Positions 55,926 to 64,000 of a DNA stretch of 64,000 bases are shown piece by piece. The stretch spans positions 48,887,946 to 48,951,945 of the forward strand of contig NC_134465.1 in NCBI RefSeq assembly GCF_047948215.1, written 5' to 3'. Position 1 is the first letter of the stretch; every line of letters begins with the position of its first letter. The translations under genes and the position numbers were made by a program. Source of the stretch: Lycorma delicatula (Eukaryota; Arthropoda; Insecta; Hemiptera; Fulgoridae). Below the pieces are notes generated by a model. That model was given only the letters and a program-made list of their open reading frames with translations. It was not told the DNA's origin and did not search any database.

Positions 55926-57236
55926 CGAGGTGCGGAAATAAAGTAATGAGACTGATTTTTCTTTGCAAGATGTGGCAACCCTGCAGCTTGCATAGGTACA
56001 GCATCTTTGACCTTGGTCTATAAGCTACTTCTAGTCCAACTGGCACATTGATGCAACTGCTCAGTTGTGAGTTGTGCTGTAATAAGTGAGCACGTGTTTG
56101 TGTCTCTCGTCACAGAAATGAAACCGCAAAATATTGCGGAACGGTATGTCATTTCTTTCTGCGTTAAATCGGGTGAAAACGCGACGACAACTTACGGTAA
56201 GCTTCAGAAGGCTTTTGGAGAGGAGGGTATGTCAAGAGCTCGAGTTTTTCGGTGGCATAAAATTTTTAGTGAAGGCAGAACAAATGTTGAAGATGAAGAC
56301 CGCAGTGGACGACCATTAACCTCACGGACAGATGTCAACTTGACCAGGGTGCGTGAAATCGTACGATCTGATCGAAGATTATCTGTGAAAATGATTGCAG
56401 AAGAACTCAACATCAATCGAGGAACGGTTTGTCTAATATTAAGATTATTAAATTACGAGAAACATTTGTGCAAAAATGGTCCCCAAAAATCTCACACAAC
56501 AACAACCAGAAACACGGAAAAATGTGGCAGCCGATCTGTTAGAGCAAACGGAAATCAATCCAGATTTGTTGAGCCGTTTTATCACTGGTAATGAAGGTTG
56601 GTTTTTTCAATACGATCCAGAGACAAAACGCCAAAGTTCGCAATGGTGCTCAAAGGGATCACCCAGACCAAAAAAAGCTCGCATGTCAAAGTCAAAAGTG
56701 AAATGCATGCTTGTGTGCTTCTTCGATTCCAAGGGAATTGTTCATAAAGAGTGGGTACCTCCTGGACAAACAGTTAACCAATATTTTTACAAAGAAATTT
56801 TAGAGAGACTTCGTAAACGAGTTCTTCGTGTCCGTGCCAACACTGCTGATAATTGGATTCTGCATCACGATAATGCGCCATCCCATACTGCTGTCAGTAC
56901 AGCAATTTTTAACCTCAAAACAAATTTCAGTACTACCACAGCCACCTTATTCACCACATATCGCTCCGTGCGACTTTTTTCTATTTCCAAGAGTCAAAAT
57001 GGCAGTCAAGGGACACCATTTTCAAACAACACAAGATGTCCAAAAAGCTGTGACGAGGGTCTTGGAGGATATTACAGAAGATGAGTTCCAGAAATGTTAC
57101 CATCAATGGCAGAAGCGCTGGAATAAGTGTGTGCAATCAGAAGGGAACTACTTTGAAGGAGACAACACTAAACATGACTAAAACAGTAAGCAACATTTTT
57201 TTCACATCAGTCTCATTACTTTATTGTCGCACCTCG
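55926..57236 (+). mobile_element. Mariner element, 1311 bp, full length
   Basis: 31-bp terminal repeats begin CGAGGTGCGGAAATAAAGTA at 55926 and mirror at 57206-57236, with two mismatches. TA flanks both ends (55924-55925 and 57237-57238). Length and layout are those of canonical mariners. Inserted in the SH3 intron of the GRAF-like gene, antisense to it. Confidence 0.92.
56118..57181 (+). pseudogene. Mariner DD34D transposase, two frameshifts and mutated active site
   Basis: Starts MKPQNIAERYVISFCVKSGE; HTH1 (TYGKLQKAFGEEGMSRARVF), linker EDRSGRPLTSRTD and HTH2 (SVKMIAEELNINRGTVCLIL) are intact. An extra A near 56473 shifts the frame at CKMVPKNL. The catalytic domain then has ITGNEGWFFQYD, where the family has an Asp (GDE): the first catalytic Asp is Asn. 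HHDNAPSH keeps Asp 2. A second shift at about 56893 leads to YSPHIAPCDFFLFP with Asp 3, 34 residues from Asp 2 when the shift is allowed for. It ends EGNYFEGDNTKHD, TAA (57179-57181). About 350 residues in family length. Non-functional. Confidence 0.9.
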
Positions 57237-57432
57237 TAAAAGAAATTTACCTACATGTCAAACAACGCATCAACTTTTTTGAAATCTGTTAAAAAGTGAA
57301 TAATGTGTACTGCATTTCATGATTATCTTATACAAAATTATCAAACATGATGGAGGAAATAATTTAAAATCTTCTTGTACGTAAAGATAATAATTTGGTG
57401 TTGAATGAAAAATTTTTTGAAAATATACTAAC

Positions 57433-57512
57433 CATTTGTTATTATTTGGTTTGGTTCAAATGATAATTCACCATCATTTTCTCCTAAACAAGCATATAAT
57501 GTTCTGACTCTC
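57433..57512 (-). CDS. Graf: GRAF-like RhoGAP, exon encoding first half of the SH3 domain
   Basis: Minus-strand exon with a good acceptor (GATTTCAG) at its 5' side and a GTTAGT donor at its 3' side. Eighty nucleotides give one base, 26 codons, and one base. The translation starts RVRTLYACLGENDGELSF, the classical SH3 opening: an ALYDY-like motif (LYAC), the acidic RT loop (GEND) and ELSF. SH3 domains bind proline-rich peptides; in GRAF proteins this domain binds partners such as focal adhesion kinase and dynamin. GRAF is a Rho GTPase-activating protein acting at membranes and adhesion sites. The ELSF/PNQII wording and the following exon favour GRAF (ARHGAP26/10/42 type) over ASAP or amphiphysin SH3s. 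The mariner at 55926-57236 lies just downstream in the intron. Confidence 0.8.
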
Positions 57513-57908
57513 CTGAAATCAAAATTAAAAAGATATTAGAAATTTTTTTAAAAACTACTTTCCTATTTATGTATCAAATGTTAAATATTACATCTTTAAA
57601 TAAAAATTTTAAATGTCAAGCATTGCTCTAGTACCTTTCATACAAAAATTGTAAAAGACATACCAAAACAAGAAGCATACAATTAAACTTTTGAAAGAAC
57701 TGGAGAGATGGTTTAAAAATAAGAGATGGTACAAAATAAGAAAAACACAAAGCAATTAAACCACAAAAGAAAAATTTTGTCTTTGAAGTGATTTATCTTA
57801 TGAAACATCTGAGAACATAATTTGAGTTTTTCCTCAAATTAAAATTTATTATTTTCTGTAATATTCTTCAATGTTTTTACATATTTGAAGAGACATGTCG
57901 GAATTTAC

Positions 57909-58068
57909 CAATCTGTATGACAAAGTGGTAGCATTTCAGCCTTTTACTTGGAAAGTCTCGGGTTTAAATTCTGGTCAGCTATGGCCTTTTCTGTACAAAA
58001 TACACTAAAAAACTTCTATCCCATATTCCCATACACAACTTTCATACTTATGTAGTAAACTAATCAAA
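57909..58068 (+). mobile_element. tRNA-derived SINE, family A (in GRAF-like intron)
   Basis: CAATCTGTATGACAAAGTGG, TAGCATTTCAGCC (A-box) and CTCGGGTTTAAATTC (B-box), then TGGTCAGCTATGGCCTTTTC. It is the clearest family A A-box in the window. It lies in the intron between the 57433 and 62536 exons, antisense to the gene. Confidence 0.6.
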
Positions 58069-59975
58069 ACAAATAAGACAAAAAAGTACATTGTAATATT
58101 TTTACATTTTTTTAAGTGATGCATTTCCATATTTCTTAACTTCATTAAGAAAATATATTACAGCAAAAAAATTAGTGTTAAAATGTATATTTAAGCACAA
58201 AGATTTTATCTGACTTTTTTAAAAGTTTTTTTGTGATCATCTTTAGTATGGTGGACAATATGAAATAACTACTGTAATTTCAACAGTAAAGGTGGGAATT
58301 TTTCTTTGGCCATTTTAAAAAAGTGTTATGAAATACTACAGTTTGATAATTTCAATAAAAAATTGATGAAAAAAGAATTTTCGTTAAAATTAGTGCCAAT
58401 TTAGGCTATGTTATCAAAGAAAATACTAAAATGAAACAGCTTAATAGGTAAGCACATGGTATGTATGCTGATACGAAAGGAATATTCTTTCCTGATAAAC
58501 ATCTGAGGTTTCCACTAGTTTTATTAGAAATTTTTCTCTTTCATAACCTTTCTTCAATCTTGTTTTTAATTAAACGTATGAAATTACATATTATTACAGT
58601 GTTTTAAACAACTAATTCAATGTAAAAAAGCACACTTCTTAGATTGACACCATACTGAAGCAGACCATTGGAGTTTTTTAAATTATTTAAAAACATATAT
58701 GATTGTTTAAGACAATTTTTTTTTTTTGTATTTTATAAAGGTGAACTACAGAGAAGGTTATAATCACCAATAAACAAAGCTGTACTATTGATTTACTAAA
58801 AATGATATAAAATTTTGAACAAACCCAAAAAGGAAGTAACAATGAAGTATAGAAAATATTGGTGGTCAACTCCAAATAATGAAAACTTATTAGCAAAATA
58901 ATGATAAAAATAAAAAAAGAAGAGGAATAAAACTAGGAATTAACGACATCAAGTTGTCTCAGTAACAGTTGGGCAAATATTATTTATTTTTATACAATTT
59001 TTATTATTATCTGAACTTAGAAAAATTTAGTAAAATTGCTTCACAACTATTTTATTTAAGTTGCATGACATTTAATTTTTAAACAGTTAAGTTGAAAAAG
59101 AAGGGCTGATTTTGTAGCAGTAGCAAAGTTCAGATATTATACCCCTAATTTTAATATTGTGAAGGTGTATGTAACGACTATGTTTTTACTCAAAGAATAT
59201 TCATTATCTTGATCGTCTGTGGGAGAAAGCAATACTGCCATGATTGCCATTATTTGACAAACTGGACAATGAAATAGGCAGACACAAAATATTATTGGAT
59301 ATTTACAAGGACATAAATGAAGTTTATATTGAAATTCAAAATCAACCTATTCATTTAGGTGATATTTTATAAATTTAAACCTAAGGGTTCATTTATAAAC
59401 AACCTGCATAACTTGCTTTTTCAGTTAAAAATATTTGTAGTATCAATCCAATTCCTCTTGACTGCACCCACACATATATACACACACACACACTATTTAC
59501 TCAATTTCACTGTTAAAAACATACTAACTAAAAGTACACCACTAAAATTATTCTTATATTTATCTAATAGAACATACAGCCACATTAATAATCAGGAACA
59601 ATTATTTTACAATAGCAACTACCCTACCTTAAGCAAGCAAAGAAAAAATAATCATGACAAGAAAATTAAATACATAAAGCTTTAATACAGAAATGAGATA
59701 AAATAGATGATTACAAAACTTGTTAAAAGTAATAAAAATATAATAAAATCTTAATATAATAAAACAAAGAGAAATATTTTATTTAAATATCTGAGTAACA
59801 TCACAACATGAATTAGATTTTGAAAAATAATAAACAAAAATAAGAATATAGACGATCAAGAAGATTTTTAAAAGAAAAAGTAAAAAAATACAAGAATATT
59901 AGCAAATGGTTAAAAAGAAGGATAATTGTTTTGTATGGAATACAAGATTTATATTGTGGTGAACACTCTTCAAGT
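58069..59975. other. Intron sequence, no features recognised
   Basis: Lies between the Ser-rich and SH3 exons; AT-rich, with a short CACA run at about 59468-59492. Confidence 0.5.
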
Positions 59976-60722
59976 AAAAAAATCCCTTTCGGCATGCCAG
60001 AAGGCAGAGGTACATTTTACCGGTGCTAAGTAGGGGATAAAAAGATTTCCATCTTAAAGTTACGAAAAACTTCAAATTTACTCAATACGACAATGATTGC
60101 GAAAAACATGTGAAACGAAGTTTCACATGTTTTTCGTATGATAAGCCCCATCTTCTTACAATTCCAGCAACATTTTGGTCATACCTTGCCGTAAGGGTTA
60201 GCCATGTCAAAAATTGTTTCCGACAAAAGTTTTAGGTAATGTTTTAGAGGACTAACGATCACTTTCAACCAATTTGATACTGTACCTATTAAGGGAGGTA
60301 TGATTTTTTTGTCTTAAAACCCTATTTTTTTCCACCACTTGGGCCAATGGTTGGTGATATCAAAAAACTTTACTTAGATAAGTTTTAGGCTCTTATCCAA
60401 AGAATAGTAGGAACTTTAAACAAATTGGATATTTTAATTAATAAGAAAGTTACAGCGATATTTTGTTTTTTTGAAAAAGCCTTCCCTTAGTCCGATTTTG
60501 CCCATTAACAAGCTCGACTGCGATTTTGGGTTGTTATATTTTATGTATCAATTTGAAAGTGATTAGTGCAGAATTATGGCAATTATTGTGTCCACAAGAA
60601 AGTGAAATATATATATAAAAACTTTTGAACTGATGGTGATTTTGGGGTCTGGGGAATGTGAAACGTAAATATATGTCAAAATTTTACAATAAGTAGCTTA
60701 TTTATGAAATCTACCTAAAAAA
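59976..60722 (+). repeat. Unclassified 740-bp dispersed repeat, copy 2
   Basis: Second copy of the repeat at 11190-11925, starting TCCCTTTCGGCATGCC after an A-run and ending GAAATCTACCTAAAA. It contains a perfect 17-bp hairpin at 60100-60136 that is degraded in copy 1. It also retains about 35 bp (about 60488-60525, with CGATTTTGCCCATTAACAAG) missing from copy 1. It lies in the intron between the Ser-rich and SH3 exons of the GRAF-like gene. Confidence 0.75.
60100..60136. repeat. Perfect 17-bp hairpin inside 740-bp repeat copy 2
   Basis: CGAAAAACATGTGAAAC, loop GAA, GTTTCACATGTTTTTCG. The corresponding part of copy 1 retains only the inner pairing partly. Confidence 0.85.
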
Positions 60723-62535
60723 AGGCTAGATGACATTAAAAGAAACTAGGATTTTGGGAATATGCCAAATGTTAAAAGTAATCAAAATGTATGTACTTTG
60801 TCCAGAACAAGAGAGAAGTGAAAACTACAGAAAAATAATATGATGAAATGGACAAAAGAAGTCTAATAAGAATTATACAATCTTAAGGTGTTAAAATAAA
60901 AATATTTCATTTCTGCTCTCATCTCCTTCAAAATATTATCATTTCTTACTCAACAATTCTAGCTCACTACTTTTATTGATGTTCATAAGATTTCAATTCT
61001 TATCACAAAATGACTATGTCAACACATTTCTTTCAATGTTCTTTTGACTTTCTAATCATACATCTTCAAGTAACATTTTCAGTTTGACAATAACCAGAAA
61101 TTATAAGCAGCTATATTTGCAGTAGAAGGCATTTGGTGAAATCGAGAAATTATTACAAACTTCATTAAACTTTTTGTAACAGGTTGTACAAAATAATGAA
61201 GGGGGTATTATCATGATGGTGTTTCCAATTGTATGGCTTTGGAAGGTTTGATCATTTGTGACAAAAAGCATCACAAAGACAACATATAATGTGAAAATAA
61301 TATTGATTTGTCTTTCTGGAGCACTTATATGCATTATAGTTCTAAAGCAGTAAAAAACAACTCCCAAATTTCCTCTGATTCTGCTCTTCACCTGGTTTCC
61401 TTTTTTTGAGCTAAGTTTGGATATTTCCATTGCAATGAGTAAGAGCCATGATCTTTGGGTTATACCCTAGTCTTAGGAAACTCTGGTTCACTGTTAGTAC
61501 AGTTTAACTTGTCCTGTGCATTATCAGCACTAAGTTATTACTGAAAGCAACTTCAATGTAAGCTTTACAACCACCCTTCCATGTGCCATCCACTAAAACT
61601 TGGATAGTTCAAACTTTTAACATCAATATTATCAAAAATTTCTTGAATGGTTGAAAAAAGATAATTTACAATTAAATTCCTTTTTCAACTTGTTTTAATT
61701 ACATTAATATTTCAACCTGCTGATCAATAACCACCAAGTTAACTATTTTTGAAATAGTTACATATGTCAAAAGTCCAGCATTTTGACTCTAGCTTACTTC
61801 TTCCCCCCCCCACATGATACAAAAAAGACTATTTGAGTCAACCTTATACATGGTGAAAGAAGAATAAAGAAATCTCAGGAAGGTAAAATAAAGAAAAACC
61901 TGCTACATTACATCAGGTTGATGAATGTTATGGCCAAATAAAAAAGAAAGCAAGCACAAAATTTATTGATGAAGAAAACAGCTGCCAAGTAATCATATCC
62001 GACGCAGAATTACAGTACATGCAGAACTTTTAATTTATATTAAAGCAAACAAAAAAACAATAAGTAAAAAAATAAACGATCAAATATACAGTAAAAAAAT
62101 TCAAATGCCACAATACAAAAAAAGCAAAACAACACTACTTGAAGTAATTACCAGCAAATAATACAAAGCAGAAAACTAAAAACTAGAAAAAAAAACAAAC
62201 CCAACACAGAGAGAATATTGCAGAGTAAATAACAAACAAAAACTACTACAATTTATTCCGCCATGCTGATTAAAAGAAATATATGTATATGTGACCACAA
62301 AAGATAAGGTTTGAACATGTGAAATATATCTGCTAAATTGATGCTTTAATTGTAACAAAAAAGTATCATAATTACTAAATAAATAAATAAAAATGGTCTG
62401 ACAGCACTAAAAATGCAGAAGAATAAAGCTAATGCTGGAAATTTCTTATAAAGATGCTAAGCAGTACAGTACAACATAATATAATTAATTAAAACAATGG
62501 AAAAAAAATCACAGGAAGAATCACAAGATGATCAC
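60723..62535. other. Intron sequence, unassigned
   Basis: A moderately GC-richer block at about 61180-61620 holds minus-strand fragments such as IQVLVDGTWKGGCKAYIEV (near 61540-61600) that could come from a transposase, but the match is too short to call. C-run at 61803-61811. Confidence 0.4.
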
Positions 62536-62604
62536 CTGACACCCTGTGTAAACCCTGGACTAGAACGACCACTTGCGCATGAATTGTGCGAAGATGTAAG
62601 ACTC
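62536..62604 (-). CDS. Graf: GRAF-like RhoGAP, internal exon (Ser-rich linker before SH3)
   Basis: Read on the minus strand, a pyrimidine-rich tract ending in ATATAG is followed by a 69-nt open exon that ends GTCAG before a GTGATC donor. It encodes a Ser/Gly/Pro-rich stretch (SSHNSCASGRSSPG) ending in TQGV plus two bases of an Arg codon. That codon is completed by the first base of the next exon at 57512, so phases agree (2-2). GRAF-family proteins (BAR, PH, RhoGAP, Ser/Pro-rich linker, C-terminal SH3) have this type of linker just before the SH3. The linker is thought to be flexible and regulatory. The RhoGAP part must lie beyond 64000. The exon is small and low-complexity, so on its own it would be weak; the phase match to the SH3 exon is the main support. 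Confidence 0.62.
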
Positions 62605-63185
62605 CTATATAAAATGAAAGGTAAGATAAAATAAATTATTTATGTTTAATATAGTATAAAAAATATTACTGTTAATATGTATATAGTATGCACCAGTAAA
62701 GAAAATTTAATTTGTGTTTAAACTATTATATCTTCTCAAAAATGAAAAAAATTAAAATATGATGAAAGTAAAAACGTTGGTAGAATCAGCAATTAATATG
62801 CGAAATATATAAAATATTTTTATTATAATCTTAATTTAATAATTTTAAAATAAAAAGAGAGACAGTTGTTCCTTTTTTTTAAAAAATGTCAGTAATAAAC
62901 ATTTGTAAAATAAAACCGATTCATTACTCTACAATTTTCCTACAATTACATTTATGTTTCTTGGTTTAGTTTTTTTAGAAATTTAGTTTTTTACTCTCAA
63001 TGTGACATGATAATGGAATATATAGGGATCAAGAAAAATTCTGTTAAATACAGAATTCTATTTAATATACAGGTTATCGAAAAAGATAGCACCAATTTAA
63101 AAATATTTTATCTCAGAAGATACTAGAGATAATCAAACGAATATATTTTTAAAAATTCACTAACTCAAAAAGTTTTTTACATATC

Positions 63186-63522
63186 TTAGAATGTTTCAAT
63201 ATGAGCTCTGTTGGTCGGTCTGCAAACATTCAGCCAATAATCAACTTCTGCCCAAGTCTGCTGGATTATCGCAGGCGTAACTGTGGCAATAGTAGCGGTA
63301 ATTTGTTGTCTTAAATGTTGCCCATCACTGATTTTTTCACAGTAGACAATGTTTTTAATGAATCCCCATAGAAATAAAAGAGGTGTCAAAACTGGTCTTC
63401 TTGGAAGCCAAAGCATAGGACTGGCATTATCAATCCAACAAATGGGAATCTTTCATACAGAGCGCTTTGAATGCTTAGATAAAAATGTGAAGGCACACCA
63501 TCTTGTTGAAACATTACAGCAA
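63186..63522 (-). pseudogene. DD41D-type transposase C-terminal half, left arm
   Basis: Minus strand from about 63522: FQQDGVPSHFYLSIQSALYE (Asp 2), RFP, frameshift, ASPMLWLPRRPVLTPLLFLW (family RSPDLTPLDFFLWG, both Asp replaced), GFIKNIVYCEKISDGQHL, RQQITATIATVTPAIIQQTW, AEVDYWLNVCRPTNRAHIET and F, stop at 63186-63188. Catalytic Asp 3 is lost. Confidence 0.72.
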
Positions 63523-63556
63523 CATCACTTTCTTGTGAACTTCGGTAAACTTGTGG

Positions 63557-63870
63557 GTTTCAACAAGATGGTGCACCCTCCACCCTTTAACCTAGACGTT
63601 CGATGTGCTCTCAATGAAAGATTCCCTAATCGTTGGTTTGATAGAGTTGGTCCAGTGCTTTGGCTTTCAAGAAGCCCAAATTTGACATCCCACGACTTTT
63701 TCCTAATATATTAAAGTCGTGAAAAAATCAGGAATGTACAACATTTAAGAGAATGGATAACTGTTGCTATTGGCGCAGTTATGCCTGTGATGTTTCAGTG
63801 GACCTAGGAAAAGTCAATTATCGATTGGATGTTTGCAAAGCGACCAGTGGAGCTCATATCCAATCAATCT
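63557..63870 (+). pseudogene. DD41D-type transposase C-terminal half, right arm
   Basis: Plus strand: FQQDGAP (Asp 2), frameshift, FNLDVRCALNERFPNRWFDR, VGPVLWLSRSPNLTSHDFFL (Asp 3 of HD retained; 41 residues after Asp 2 when the frameshift is ignored), then decayed text and VNYRLDVCKATSGAHIQSI, stop. Better preserved third catalytic Asp than the left arm, but with more frameshifts. Confidence 0.7.
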
Positions 63871-64000
63871 AAGGTATGTAAAAAAACTTGGTGAGTTGGT
63901 GAATTTTAGGAAAAAATACTCTTTTGATTATCTCCAGTAGTTTCTGACATAGGATTTTTTTAAATTGCTGAAACCTTTTTCAATGATCCTTAATTTACCA

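Larger units (their letters stand above)
63069..63991. mobile_element. Inverted pair of 3' halves of a DD41D-type mariner-like element
   Basis: The left arm (63069-63522) carries the C-terminal half of a transposase on the minus strand; the right arm (63557-63991) carries the equivalent half on the plus strand. The outer ends align as reverse complements: left CGAAAAAGATAGCACCAATT, right (reverse complement) TGAAAAAGGTTTCAGCAATT. Both arms begin at the same codon region, FQQDG, near the centre, separated by about 35 bp. The overall shape is a 920-bp foldback structure built from two half-elements. Confidence 0.72.

Noticed and set aside
61440..61640. Minus-strand VLVDGTWKGGCKAYIEV, reminiscent of a Mutator-like transposase VDGTW motif
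   Set aside because: Only five residues match and there are no neighbouring motifs or element ends.
62497..62620. Plus-strand ATG with good context, 41 open codons and a GTAAGA donor
   Set aside because: It overlaps the reverse complement of the minus-strand Ser-rich GRAF-like exon, whose phase fits the downstream SH3 exon. The plus-strand reading has no family match and no partner exon.
1..64000. CRISPR array, bacterial operon, rRNA or phage-like system
   Set aside because: No regularly spaced repeats, no ribosome binding sites and no bacterial-type gene density; introns and LINE/SINE content show this is animal nuclear DNA.

Overview
The window is AT-rich animal DNA, most likely from an insect with a large repeat-laden genome. 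The evidence is several mariner-type DNA transposons, Helitrons, R1/Jockey-type LINE debris, tRNA-derived SINEs and GT-AG introns several kilobases long. A hemipteran is my best guess, from the style of the SINEs and mariners, but this is not proven. There are no operons, rRNAs or CRISPR arrays, and nearly all long ORFs here are transposase, reverse-transcriptase or Helitron remnants.

The one confidently recognised host gene is the 3' end of a GRAF-type RhoGAP gene (ARHGAP26-like) on the minus strand. A 69-nt Ser-rich linker exon (62536-62604), an 80-nt exon (57433-57512) and a 92-nt terminal exon (52192-52283, stop at 52192-52194) join in consistent phase. They encode the last 79 residues, an SH3 domain that ends the protein. 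Each of the two introns is about 5 kb. The 3' one holds three mariner remnants, the other a SINE and one copy of an unclassified 740-bp repeat.

A second spliced reading frame on the plus strand (47854-47981 joined to 48436-48568) resembles the N-terminus of the SWIM-zinc-finger/YqaJ-like proteins that are multicopy in insects. It is cut short, and a 314-bp foldback element fills most of its intron. A few orphan exon-like ORFs with good splice acceptors (1.9, 4.3, 16.3, 28.2 kb) may be further host exons, but I cannot identify them.

Layout: 0-6 kb, AT-rich sequence with a deletion-derivative mariner (2755-3686). 6-7.7 kb, a hAT MITE and a decayed DD41D-type mariner with 28-bp TIRs. 9.7-12.2 kb, a small retroposed insert with 14-bp target duplication, then a LINE fragment split by the 740-bp repeat. 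12.5-18 kb, a foldback element, SINEs and two Helitrons. 19-23.6 kb, a repeat pair and an R1-type LINE. 26-31 kb, a near-identical direct duplication, an orphan exon and SINEs. 31.1-32.7 kb, a minus-strand Helitron with a Rep fragment. 33-34 kb, a decayed mariner. 36-50 kb, LINE fragments, a second SINE family, foldbacks and microsatellites. 52-63 kb, the GRAF-like gene and its intronic transposons. 63-64 kb, two 3' halves of a DD41D-type transposon in head-to-head inverted orientation.

All identifications were made by eye from translation and motif recognition. No database search was run.
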